This document shows positions 1 through 11,198 of a stretch of 64,000 nt of DNA, piece after piece. The stretch's first letter is position 1. Each line of letters opens with the position of its first letter. Both the position numbers and the translations under genes were made by a program. The notes beneath the pieces are model-generated. The model was not told the origin of the DNA and did not search any database. It saw only the letters and a program-made list of their open reading frames with translations. Source of the stretch: Torymus aiolomorphi (Eukaryota > Arthropoda > Insecta > Hymenoptera > Torymidae); assembly GCA_036365515.1 (NCBI GenBank), contig CM070873.1, positions 27,882,085 to 27,946,084 on the forward strand, given 5' to 3'.

Positions 1-159
1 ATCATTGTTATATCACTTGTAACGCTCTGCCGGGGATCAATGCAGAGGTTCGCGGGTAATCATTAAACACAGAAACAACCGGGTAAAACTCTAAGTACTT
101 TATTTCCTACTAACTATATTTTACTTAGTACAATAGGTACTGGGCTCCAGGTGCACGCG

Positions 160-880
160 TCACTTGCACCGTTTCTCTAAGCCTTCGCCGGCTAGCTCCG
201 CCGGGAGCAGAAAACCCTACTCTAAGCTGCAGCTACACGGAGAAACTTTTGGTACAACTGCTGCACTCCGTAGTGCGACCGTTGCGCTAAGCGCGCCCTC
301 TCGTTTGTACTTTCAGTTTGGAACAACTGCTAAACCAAAAACGCGCAACGGCTCACCGACCCCACTCCAGCCCGCAGAATTTTTCGATTCTTTGTCTTTT
401 GTAACTAAAGAAATAATATTCTTGTTTGTAAATCAATTCCTTCAACTATAATTTAATTTCCTCCATTTTCCTCTACATTTTGTTTAAGATTTTAATGTTA
501 TATTTTTTTTCTTTTAAAGTAAACACATTATAGTCATTTATTAAATCTTGTAAAAAATTGTGAACATATAGAAAAAAACTAATGGTGGAGGAAAATGGAG
601 GAAATTAAATTTTAGTTGGAGGAATTGATTTACAAACAAGAATATTATTTCTTTAGTCACAAAATAAAAAGAATCGAAAAATTCTGCGGGCTGGAGTGGG
701 GTCGGTCAACGGCTCGACCAAGGAGCAGACGACGCAGCCGCTTGGAACAGCAGTTACGCCTATTTGGAATAGCTGCTGCCCCAAACTCACAGCGCTGCCG
801 TCGCACTACGGCTAAAGCATAATTTGCACCAAAGGTCTCTCCGTGTACAGCACGTGCTGCAGCTGGCGCGAATTCGGAGT
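160..880. repeat. Foldback (inverted-repeat) element A
   Basis: The stretch at about 225-475 is repeated in reverse complement at about 583-865 with an AT-rich loop of roughly 100 bases. Matching landmarks are the TTTCCTCCATTTTCCTC block near 460 against its complement near 585, and ACACGGAGAAACTTTTGG near 236 against its complement near 835. Arms are imperfect (small indels). Short open frames inside are by-products of the arms; no transposase is seen, so this is a non-autonomous foldback or MITE-like element. Confidence 0.75.
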
Positions 881-982
881 CTCGAGACTCCCGACGCGGA
901 CGCGCACACACACAAGGCGGAAACCGGGGACGGGACAATAAAGGGGTCAAACCTTGGCCAGGACTCTGCTGCTGCTGGCTTC

Positions 983-1090
<108 letters not shown>

Positions 1091-1138
1091 ACGACGCAGC
1101 CTCGCACAGCTCTCTGAGGTCGGCGGAATGGTGTCTGC

Positions 1139-2127
1139 AGGAGCCTTACTGCAATAGATTCAGTTCAGTGTTCAGTTCAGCTGTTCAGCTGTTCTGTGGT
1201 CTGAACGGATCAAAACGTGAGTTTTCCGTCTACCTAGTATTGTATTACCAATGGTCATCTCTACAAAAGCGACATCATCTTTAAGCTAAGAATCTTCGTC
1301 TTCTCAATCTCGACATTCTCGACCAACTCGGTATTAAGATGAGGACCTCCGAAATTCCTTCTCTTGCTCCGCGGAGCCTTAATCTCAAGATAGAATTCTC
1401 TCTGTCTGATATATACTCATTTGATTCGTTAAGCAGAATAATAGGTTTAATTTTTCGAATTTTTAGATACCTGCAGAAGCAAGTTGTTCTTGATAAGCAG
1501 ACAGCTCATTACCATTTTCGTCTTTCGAAAAGTAAACGGATTGCATGCATGTTTGTTGTAAATTTAGTATTCCATTATTTCCAATATAGTATTAAATATT
1601 TAATCATGAATTGAAGTAAACTTTGTTACAAAGTAATATATGTTGTCTGATTATTATGAAGGTCTGATTATCTGTTAAATTTTTTTTTTTATTGTATTAC
1701 CTTTATATCCATTGTTTCTTAATGGTCTTATCACTATACATAATAAGTACTTAGGTATTTTTATAGCTTTGAAAACACATGATTATTTTATAATTTTTTA
1801 AATAAATAACATATTTATCAAATTTATTTTAAAATAATAATAAATATAAATAATGGAATTCTAAACAGATAAAAGATAATTAATTATCATAAAATTCATA
1901 ATTTTCTTTTTATAAAAAATCAAATTCCCAACTTCACCTGGTATAAACGCTATATAAGTATATAGAACTTTGCGCCAAAGCTACACGTTGTAGTATAATT
2001 AATTTAATGATCATTGGTAATACAATACTAGATAGACGGAAAACTCACGTTTTGATCCGTTCAGACCACGGAACAGCTGAACAGCTGAACTGAACACTGA
2101 ACTGAATCTATTGTAAAAAGGCTCCAG
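1139..2127. repeat. Foldback (inverted-repeat) element B
   Basis: Arms at 1139-1255 and 2009-2127 are near-perfect reverse complements: GGAGCC...CAATAGATTCAG at the left matches CTGAATCTATTG...GGCTCC at the right. The roughly 750-base interior is very AT-rich and has no convincing gene. The flanks on both sides are GC-rich, so the element appears to have landed inside a GC-rich block now split into 870-1138 and 2128-2360. Confidence 0.8.
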
Positions 2128-2321
2128 GATACGGGGTACTCTCGTGAAGAGGCTCTCGGGCACAACTTCAAGCGCACGGCACGACGGTAGGCGACAGAAT
2201 GGATGCCGGCCGGTGCGCGCACGTTGCTCTCCCGCTCCAGTTCGCCGCCGGCCGTCTTCTTCACCGCGGCGCGAGTGAGCAGTCCACATGACTCCTGCTG
2301 CTCGCGCGCGGTGTCTCCCAT
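2128..2321 (-). CDS. Possible first coding exon in GC-rich block
   Basis: On the minus strand an ATG at 2321 opens a frame beginning MGDTAREQQES that runs through the whole GC-rich block to the edge of foldback element B. Third codon positions are strongly G/C, in contrast to the AT-rich surroundings, which is why it is listed. It continues into the repeat, so the exon must end earlier if it is real. A weak donor, GCG|GTGAAG, lies near 2263; no strong GTAAGT-type donor is visible. No domain is recognised. A second minus frame overlaps it, so a GC-rich promoter or untranslated region is an equally good explanation. Confidence 0.22.
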
Positions 2322-2344
2322 GGACAGCCGACGGCGCTACACTC

Positions 2345-2475
2345 GCTACAGCACAGTAGTGATGGGCGATTCTCCTAAAAAGTATCGATACTTTAGAATC
2401 GCCTTTGAAATTTTATCGATACCGAATAATCGATTATTTCAAAAAAGTATCGAAGGATCGGAGAATCGTTGCGGA
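2345..2475. repeat. ATCGAT-rich stretch next to the tandem array
   Basis: Several short ATCGATAC/GTATCGAT palindromes lie just before the tandem array and may be the outer end of that element. No gene. Confidence 0.4.
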
Positions 2476-3332
2476 GCACTTGTTACGTCACATGAAAAAA
2501 TAAGCAAAACGATTATTTAAATAATTTTTAAACCCAAGAAGCCGGGGGGCGCGAGATCCACGCATATTAGGGAATTACGTTGACGTGTAACAATAAGCAA
2601 GACAATTATTTAAACAATTTTTAAACCCAAGTAGGCGGGGCATATGAAGTCCAAGCATATAAGGGAATCACTTAGACATGAAAAAATAAGCAAAACGATT
2701 ATTTAAATAATTTTTAAACCCAAGTAGGCAGGAGATATGTGATCCACGCATATAAGGGAGTCATGAAAAAATAAGCAAAACGATTATTTAAATAATTTTT
2801 AAACTCACGTAGGCAGGGGATATGACGTCTACGCATGTAAGGGAGTCATAAAAAAATAAGCCAAACGATTATTTAAATAACTTTTAAACCCAAGTAGCCG
2901 GGGGACGCGAGGTCCACGCATATAAGGGAGTCATGAAAAAATAAGAAACACGATTATTTAAATAATTTTTTAACTCACGTAGGCAGGGGATATGACGTCT
3001 ATGCATGTAAGGGAGTCATGAAAAAATAAGCCAAACGATTATTTAAATAACTTTTAAACCCAAGTAGCCGGGGGACGCGAGGTCCACGCATATAAGGGAG
3101 TCATGAAAAAATAAGAAACACGATTATTTAAATAATGTTTAAACCCAAGTAGGCGGGGGATACGTGGTCCACGCATATAAGGGAGTCATGATAAAAAGCA
3201 AAACGATTATTTAAATAATTTTTAAACGCAAGTAGCCGGAGGACGCGAGGTTCACGTATATTAGGGAATTAAATAGACGTGCAACAATAAGTAAGACAAT
3301 TATTTAAACAATTTTTAAACCCAAGTAGGCGG
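2476..3332. repeat. Tandem array, left arm of large foldback element
   Basis: About eight imperfect units of roughly 85-125 bases, each with the order AAGCAAAACGATTATTTAAA, TTTTTAAACCCAAGTAGGC, a purine-rich ATG(A/T)GGTC or ACGCGAGGTCCAC segment, then GCATATAAGGGAGTCATG. The same units recur in reverse complement at 4052-4625. Long inverted arms built of short tandem repeats are the hallmark architecture of foldback transposons (Drosophila FB, Galileo). No transposase was found. Confidence 0.8.
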
Positions 3333-4037
3333 CACTGAAAAAAAATCTATTTTCAAATAAATATTTATTTGAATTCTACTATATAAATATTTATTTAAAT
3401 TAAAACAATATTTATTTAAATTAAAACAATATTTATTTAAATTTAAAAAATATTCATTTAAGGTGGTTCCCTCGGTAAGAGAGAGACAGACAGCTTTGAG
3501 CGAGAGAGATAGAGAGTGCATGCTGAGCGTCCATAACCCTCGAAACATATCAAGTCTGCGAAAGCGAGATTTTTTAAGACGCTCTATTTTAATAATGAAA
3601 CGATGAATCTACTTCACTCTTGCGCGAAAACATTCCTTGTTATATATTCTATGTGTACATAAAATTCCAAGTCTGTCTTGAATTTCGTTGCATAGATATT
3701 GTTGTAAACAGATACAAAACGCGACAGTTTTGATATATATAGATATATCTCCCGTGTAATCCGTGGAACTTTGCACAGCAATTACTCAGAAGCCAAACGA
3801 TAAAATGCTCTGAAATTTGGATATGACATTCGTTATGTCTTTATTGACCTATATGTGTAATTCCAAGTATGTGTTGAATCAACTCTTATCTCGAGGGAAC
3901 CACCTTAAATTAAAAAATTAATTTTGATTTGAGTAAATATTCATTAAATTTAAATGAATATTATTTTAATTTAAATAAATATTTATATAGTAGTATTCAA
4001 ATAAATATTTATTTGAAAATAGAATTTTTTTTCAGTG
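3333..4037. mobile_element. CACTG-ended MITE nested in the tandem array
   Basis: Ends are CACTGAAAAAAAATCTATTT and its reverse complement; inverted arms of about 125-130 bases consist of TAAATATTTATTTAAAT-type sequence. The interrupted array unit reads GTAGGCGG before and GGGGCATATGAGGTCC after; an uninterrupted unit at about 2632-2656 reads GTAGGCGGGGCATATGAAG. The difference fits insertion with a 2-base GG duplication. No coding capacity. It is itself split by another element. Confidence 0.7.
3462..3904. mobile_element. TTAA-flanked MITE, third nesting level
   Basis: Terminal inverted repeats GGTGGTTCCCTCG ... CGAGGGAACCACC are flanked on both sides by TTAA (3458-3461 and 3905-3908), the target duplication typical of the piggyBac superfamily. 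The interior has no open gene. It sits in the centre of the CACTG-ended element. Confidence 0.72.
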
Positions 4038-4051
4038 GGGGCATATGAGGT

Positions 4052-4630
4052 CCCTTGGGCTTAAAAATTGTTTAAATAATTGTCTTGCTTATTGTTGCAC
4101 GTCTACGTAATTCCATAATATGCGTGGACCTCGCGTCCTCCGGCTACTTGGGTTTAAAAATTATTTAAATAATTGTTTTGCTTATTTTTTCATGACTCCC
4201 TTATATGTGTGGACCACATATCCCCCGCCTATTTGGGTTTAAAAATTATTTCAATAATCGTTTTGCTTATTTTTTTATGACTCCCTTATATGCGTGGACC
4301 ACATATCCCCCACCTCCTTGGGTTTCAAAATTATTTAAATAATCGTTTTGCTTATTTTTTCATGTCTACATGACTCCCTTATATGCTTGGACCTCATACC
4401 CCCGCTACTTGGGTTTAAAAATTGTCTAAATAATTGTCTTGCTTATTGTTGCAGGTCTACGTAATTCCCTAATATGCGTGGACCTCGCGTCCCCCGGCTA
4501 CTTGGGTTTAAAAATTATTTAAATAATCATATTGCAGTTCTACGCAACTCTTTTACATGCGGGGACCAGGCGTCCCCCGCCTACTTGGGTTTAGAAATAA
4601 TTTTAATAATTGTCTCGCTTAGTTTCGCAC
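4052..4630. repeat. Tandem array, right arm (inverted)
   Basis: Units CTTGGGTTTAAAAATTATTT, AATAATTGTTTTGCTTATT, CATGACTCCCTTATATG and CGTGGACC(A/T)CATATCCCC repeat about five times as the reverse complement of the left arm. Spacing and base changes differ between units, so the arms are old enough to have diverged. Confidence 0.78.
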
Positions 4631-4772
4631 GTCTTTCGCAGACTACAGTAAAGTATTGACGCACTGCGTGTCGCCCGTCGGTCCGTATCATTCTGAGTTT
4701 CTGATGCGGCAGTCGCGCTTTTTTCCTCAGTCATTCCAATTCTGACCCCAATTTGAATCGATTCTCGCTTAA

Positions 4773-5230
4773 GGTGATGTCGGAGCCACGCTGATTGGTT
4801 GAAAATTTCCTAACCTCAAAAACTTTATATCATAAATAAAAAAAAGTGTACAATCGTAAAGCACAAAAATACGGTGATCGCGTGTTCTTGTTATAATAAG
4901 GAATGTTTATAAATGTTATACAGCATTTAATAATTTTTAGTTAAACCAAACAATGGGAAATACGAGGCGAGGTGAGGATGACGTTTCACATAGAAAATTG
5001 TAAGATGACCGTCACTTTTACGTAATTCCACGCGTCAATTTTAAGAATATTGCATTATATAAATTATTGAACATTTTGATTATTGAAAATGCTGTGATCC
5101 CGCGTTCTTTGCACGATAAAAAATCGTTAGCAACTTAATTTTCTGTATTACGAAGTAAATTTCGCGCGAACAATGGGAAATGCGGCTCGAGGTGGAGGTC
5201 ACCATCGGTAAAGTTCGCTCCTACATCCTC
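4773..5230. mobile_element. TTAA-flanked short element, copy 1
   Basis: Begins GGTGATGTCGGAGC after TTAA (4769-4772) and ends GCTCCTACATCCTC before TTAA (5231-5234); the ends are imperfect inverted repeats. The whole element recurs inverted at 13229-13657. No coding capacity. A piggyBac-type non-autonomous element is the best guess. Confidence 0.65.
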
Positions 5231-5234
5231 TTAA

Positions 5235-6090
5235 AAAAGAATCGATCTTCCAGAATCGACTTATAAAAATAATCGATCAAGGAGCGCGGGAGCGCTCTGA
5301 AGGCAAGTATAGAAGAAACCTAAAGGAGCGACCCGTGCTACATATACATTGAAATGGGTCTACGAAAAATTCAATGCGCTTTTACGTATATTGCGTTAGT
5401 TTTTACTATATAACATATCCCTCTTAATCGAAAGCCATTTCATTGCTCTACTCAAATCAAAACATTTTATTTAAAAAGATTATCTCGTTCAGAAGATATA
5501 GAGAGCTGTATTTTTTTATGTGTGCGATTTCCTTTTATACTTTTCTTCTCCTTATTCCGGCGTCCGGTTTGCAGCTGTTACGACACTTCCGGTTGTCGTC
5601 TATCTTACGCTTGTATATCTATATATATATACACACCTGTATCTGATCGATCTAACCTTACATACAACATGCCAGTATTTTTTTATATACAAATGTTATC
5701 ATATCGTGAGTTAGTTAATAACACATTTCAAAGATCTCAAGAAGTTGCTAGATTGTTTAGGTTAAGAACTTATTCTTAGCAATCTAAGAAGAAGAATTTT
5801 TATCTATCTATTATTTTATAGATATACATTTTACAAATGTTATCATATCGTGAGTTAGTTAATTAGTTATGTATTTGAAAGATCTCAAGTTGTTAACTGG
5901 TGATGAGAAAAATTGATCTATTCGTCTATCAATCAATGGGGAAAATAACTTTCATTAGATAAGTACTTACTAGCTAAATGTTAAATGGCTAAAATCATTT
6001 TTTTAAACTTGATACTTTGTGAGATTTTTTATTTTTACAGATATTATACCAGAAGATTTTTTTCGAGTCATTTTGAAGATATATATAATT
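5235..6090. other. AT-rich interval, no gene recognised
   Basis: Short frames only. A segment ATGTTATCATATCGTGAGTTAG occurs twice (about 5692 and 5838) with similar downstream sequence, indicating a small local duplication. Nothing else is identifiable. Confidence 0.5.
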
Positions 6091-6099
6091 ATAGCCAAT

Positions 6100-6333
6100 A
6101 ATGTTGAGGAGTTCTAATTGTGTACTGTCAGAAAAATCTAATTTTGAATTAACAAAAATGAACGAGTGCCCTCATGACTCTTGGAGTTATTATTAATGAA
6201 CAAGAAAAAGTTATTTTAATACAAGAACAGACATGTACTACTCAAGATAGAAAAACCAAACCAATATTACTATGGGGCAAATATATTATTATTTACGACA
6301 CAATATTTTTCAAGAGATATCTATAATATAATT
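6100..6333 (+). pseudogene. Possible decayed coding fragment
   Basis: Two adjoining plus-strand frames have protein-like composition: one from the ATG at about 6101 reading [15 protein letters not shown] and ending about 32 codons later, then in another frame from the ATG near 6173 a 50-residue stretch containing [16 protein letters not shown]. The shift between them, short length and repeat-rich setting suggest a broken gene or mobile-element remnant. No family is recognised and chance open frames cannot be excluded. Confidence 0.15.
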
Positions 6334-6354
6334 ATAGTGAAGTTAGTGCAAGTT

Positions 6355-7490
6355 TTCAGATCAGATATAATAAAATGTTTTGTATAATAAATGAAATAAA
6401 GTAGCGGTATGATGTGTTAAATGAAGTGTTTATAACAAATTTAAAACCTCTACTTAAAATCAGAATTTAAAATAATGTGAGACGTTAGAGCCTTGGTTAA
6501 GAAAAAGCATTTTTTGTCTATACTTCAAGAAACTGAGTCGATATTAGTGCTGTGCTCTTGTAAATATTTACTTAACCACGAATTAAAAAATTATGCCAAA
6601 TGAACATTAAAATACAGAAAAAAGCAAAAATGATGTGTTATTGTTGTGAAAATTTCAACAAATAAAAGTGCTCAGTTAATCTAATTTTATAATTTTTTCA
6701 CGGTGGGAGATGTCAAAATGTTTCAGAGGATTTCTCAGTAAATATTTTTCTACGCAAAATTCAGATAACTACAAGATTTCTTGTGTATATCAACAATAAA
6801 AATAATCAGATACGTATTAAATGACTAAATATCTATTTTTAAAATATAAAATGTTGGTTATAAAAATGAACATTGACACTTTGTGTTGATTTATTATTTT
6901 TTTTTAGATTATATGAGAAATTTCTTACGGTGGAAGACGTCAAAATGTTTCAGAGGAGTTCTTAGTAATTTTTGCATATACTATAAACAACGGCCTGAAG
7001 AAATGGAAATCTACAAGCGTCCTGTACAAGAAAATAACTTAGAAATATAATAATAGTGAAGTCAGTGCAAGTTTTCAGATCAGATATAATAAAATGTTTT
7101 GTATAATAAATAAAATAAGTAGCAGTATGATGTGTTAAATGAAGTGTTTATAACAAATTTAGAACCTGTACTTAAAATCAGAATTTAAAATATTGGTCAG
7201 ACGTTAGAGGCTTGGTTAAAAAAAAGCATTTTTTGTCTATACTTAAAGAAACTGAGTCGATATTAGTGCTGTGCTCTTGTACATATTTACTTAAACACCA
7301 ATTAAAAGATTATGCCAAATGAACATTAAAATACAGAAAAAAGCCAAAATGATGTGTTATTGTTGTGAAAATTTCAACGAATAAAAGTGCTCAGTTAATC
7401 TAATTTTATAATTTTCTCACGGAGGGAGACGTCAAAATGTTTCAGAGGATTTCTCAGTAAATATTTTTCTACACAAGATTCAGATAATTA
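6355..7490. repeat. Direct repeat, two copies about 718 bases apart
   Basis: The block starting CAGATCAGATATAATAAAATG at 6357 recurs at 7075 and both continue for about 400 bases at high identity (for example AGAAACTGAGTCGATATTAG in each). The arrangement is tandem duplication of a roughly 718-base unit. No coding frame is conserved between the copies. Confidence 0.75.
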
Positions 7491-7499
7491 TTTGAAAAA

Positions 7500-10360
7500 G
7501 TATACAAGAATGTTAAGAAAGCTTTTATTATCAGTAATTATAGTTCATAAACTGATTGTTTTTAATTTTACAAGATGTGTGCGGCAATCATGAGTTATTA
7601 AATTAAGCTGTTTTATACTTTCTACTATAAAAGAATATCGAGAAAGCTTTTTTCTCCAAATGATTCTTAGTTCATAAACTTTTGTTTTTAATTTTGCAAG
7701 ATGTGTCTGATAGATTATTAATTCAAGTGGTTTCTAGTGACAACTTCAACGAATCCAAGTGTTGAAAATAATGTAATTAATGATTGGCTTATGGTGTGGG
7801 GCACCAAATGATTCAGAGGAGCCATTTGTTCTGTGAATATACAGTACATGAAACCATAATATAAATTACTGTAATGGCTACTTTTTGAATCTGCAACCAA
7901 CATTTTAATTTGCTAGCTGATTGTGATGCAATAGTATGATTATTAGATCTAGTACCCTTGCAAGTCTTTGATAAAATATTATGAAAAAGAAATATGTGGA
8001 TATCAAAATAATGAAATGAGTTCCAGCTTTAGAATGTGCAATAAAAGGCTAAAGGTAAATTTTAGCACAAATTTAATAATGTAATAATAATTTGTCAAAA
8101 AAACAAAAGCAAATGGATGCATAAGAGTGTTTTGTAAAAAAACTTAGTATCAGGTTCTGTTACGTAAGGGTAGTTAACTTGGCAAACTTTGAGCTTCGCA
8201 TTTTGTAAAGGCTAGAGGATAGGTGATTTCAGAGAAATAGATGCGAAAGAATAGTTTTTAAAAAACTTTGTACCACCTGCTGCTATGGAAATGGCAGTTG
8301 ACATGAAAACTCAACTTCTCAGCCAACTTTGAGCTTCAAGTTTTATAAAAGCAAGAGAATCAGGTGATATAGAGATTTGAATTGTAATTCTGAGAACTTG
8401 TACTTTTTTCTTTTATTCCTTGCGATAGCTACAATAAATACTAATAAAAGTTTAATGTTTTTATCCAAACAATCTTGCTCTCAACAACTATCCAACTCTC
8501 TACAAAGAACGTGACTGAAAGCTTAAATGTTTTTTTGAAACAATTATAATAAACACTTTTAGAAACTATTTTTTCAAGTATTTTCTGTCTGTAAATTATT
8601 CATTATTATATTTTCTCTACAAAATATCTCAAAAAATGGCCCATTTCTATATCTTTTAAAAAATCCATTAATAAATTATTTTACAAAACTTTTACAATCC
8701 TTTACAAACTTTTGCAAGCAACGAGAAATTCTTTTCCAAAACCTTTACAATCACTTTACAAAACCTTTACAAACGATAAGAATTTTTTCGTAAACCATAA
8801 GAATTATTTTCCGAAACCCATACAATATCCTAAAAAATTATTTACGTTTTATTTTATGAAAAGGAATTCTACGAATAAATAATAAATGTTTGCGTTCTAA
8901 AGTCGAAATAAATTTCTTTCATGCGGATACTGAAAGTCAAACCTAAAAAAGTTGTGAAATCAATTAAAGTGTAGTTTTATACTTAACAGACATTATTTAC
9001 AATGTAGTTTTACTCTTAAAAAGTTGTGAAATCTCTTTAAAAAATTATTTTACAAAAGTAAAAATATGAGATCTCATATGATATTTTCATGCGGGTTTGC
9101 ACTTTCTATTCAAAAACAGAGTAATAAATTCAATACTGAGCCCTATTTAATATGTAGAAGCAACCCATTTATACATTTTATCTGATCTTTAAACATATGA
9201 ATATTTATATGAAAATGACCATGTCTAGACCTTAAACTGCAAACCGTCGGGCCCGCCAAGTATGTATGGGAGATTGGAGGACCACCCCTGCTAGAGCAGC
9301 TCTATAGACTTCTATTGTCCTCCCAAGATGCGTAATATTATAGAAAAATTTCAAAATTGAGAAAGATCAATGGAAAATGGAGATGTGGTGGTAACTATGT
9401 AATTTTTTTATATAGGCTTTGACTTTTCGTAAATATCTGATAAAATTCTTATGAATTTTAGAAATAAAAAGAAGGCATAGTAGTTATATAATTAAAATAA
9501 TTTTCGCCCACACGGGCGTAAAGTGCGTTGGTTCTATAAAGTTTGGTAGGAGTATGGGAGCTATTACGCCTGTTAGGCGTTAAGTATAAGTACTTTATGC
9601 CCGCTGACTGAATATTTTTAAGTAGTTACGAAAAGTTGTATTATTCAGTCAAGTTAACTTATGGGTACTTGACTACAATAAATTGATTTCAGTACTTTCT
9701 TGTGTTTAATTTGTATAGAAGGATGAACAAATTTGAGTACATTTCTGAGAATAGTCATACAGTTGTTTCCGAGAGTTGTTTGCATTACTTGACTATCGAT
9801 AATTGATTTCACAACTTTCATTTGTTTGATTTGCAATGAACAATTTGAATGTACTTACTTACATATAATTTGTTCAGCATACAATGACTCAAAGAAGTAA
9901 AAGACTTTTTCACTGGCATTTATTTGATTTCTTTTAAAAAAACATAAATATTATTATTTTATAGATTATACAGAAAAAACGTCTATACTTGCCTTATTTT
10001 ATACTTCCGTAGAAAGTTTTATATTAACAATATTATTATTGGTACAGTCATGAAAAAAATTATTACCATTTGCAGAGTGCTTATTGAATAGATGAGATTC
10101 GAATAAATAAAAGTTATTTGTACAGTCATGAAAAAAATTCTTACCATTTGTAGAGAGTGGTTATTGAATATATGAGAACAGAATAAATAAAAGGACTATA
10201 GACAAATGGTGTGGATAGAATATATTTAAAAAATTAGTTTTTTAAAGAACGTGTTGATTGCTTTGAAAAAATATTTAAGCTCTCATTAAAGTTTTTGGTA
10301 CAGAGGGAGAGAGAGAGAGGGTTATTAATACATCATTATTATTATTATTATATATGTTTA
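7500..10360. other. AT-rich repetitive interval
   Basis: No gene recognised. A segment at about 7540-7910 belongs to the same interspersed family as 27080-27850 in reverse orientation (shared ATTGATTGGCTTATGGTGTG-like core). Around 8690-8830 there are local repeats of CTTTACAAAACCTTTACAA. Two direct copies of GTACAGTCATGAAAAAAAT lie at about 10042 and 10121. Confidence 0.6.
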
Positions 10361-10363
10361 CAG

Positions 10364-10476
10364 ATGATGAGGAGGAAATATCAATGATCGACATTAATTT
10401 CAGTGACCATGAAAGCACCCATGAATCGGAGGACGATGAATCGGAGAGCGATGAATCGGAAGATGAAATAAAATAA
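10364..10476 (+). CDS. Orphan acidic terminal exon candidate
   Basis: After a plausible acceptor (TATATGTTTACAG, ending 10363) an open frame in phase 1 encodes an Asp/Glu/Ser-rich tail with the repeating element DESE and ends ..EDEIK at a TAA (10474-10476). Regular GAATCGGA(G/A) codon use in an otherwise AT-only region makes it look like real coding sequence. No upstream exon was recognised. It may be the C-terminal exon of an unidentified nuclear-type protein or part of a mobile-element gene. A short purine-rich repeat giving a chance frame is the main alternative. Confidence 0.28.
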
Positions 10477-11043
10477 ATTTTACCATACATAACTGTATTA
10501 ATTTTGTAAAAAGATATTTGAATATAAGAAGTTGCATATTTTTATATAATTATAAGTATACCTAAAAAATGAAACAAAAATAACTGACTTCGAAAAACCC
10601 TTACAAGTATGAAATAATCTATAAAAAAAAGCACATTAAAAGTACATTATAATCGATAAAAAGTATGTATAATCGATCAAAACACTTTTGCAGTCGGGGC
10701 CGTATTTGAAAATACATTGTAATCAATACAAAGCCAGTTATTTTTTTTTTTTCGAACAAAATTTTTTATTTTAGACTTGTTAATTACAAGAACCGAGATC
10801 CATTTCATTAACATTGAAACATGGGTCACCCAATAATCAATAACAATAACATTCTACTTATTTCTTTTATCGAATTCAAGAATAAGGATGATTATAAGGA
10901 TTACCTTTCATTTAAAGTAAATTTAATCCGAATCGATCGAGTAGTTTCGCAATAATCGATGGATTATTAAGTCGGTTAAAAAAATAATAGATATCTGATA
11001 CCGCAAGAGTTGAAAATTGAGTAGCTAACTTAATAAGTTAAAG

Positions 11044-11198
11044 GAAAAAATTGTCCGCTGAATTTTTTGCGGTGCAAAAGTGCTCAGCTGCGAAGTCAAA
11101 GATGCAACGTGCCCGCGCGCATAGCGATGCGCTGCATCTTTAACTCGTCAGTTGAGCACTTTTGCACCGCAAAAAATTCATCGGATAATTTTTTTCGT
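11044..11198. repeat. Hairpin, about 155 bases
   Basis: AATTTTTTGCGGTGCAAAAG ... CTTTTGCACCGCAAAAAATT with near-perfect arms of about 70 bases and a GC-rich loop around GCCCGCGCGCATAGCG. MITE-like palindrome; no gene. Confidence 0.8.
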
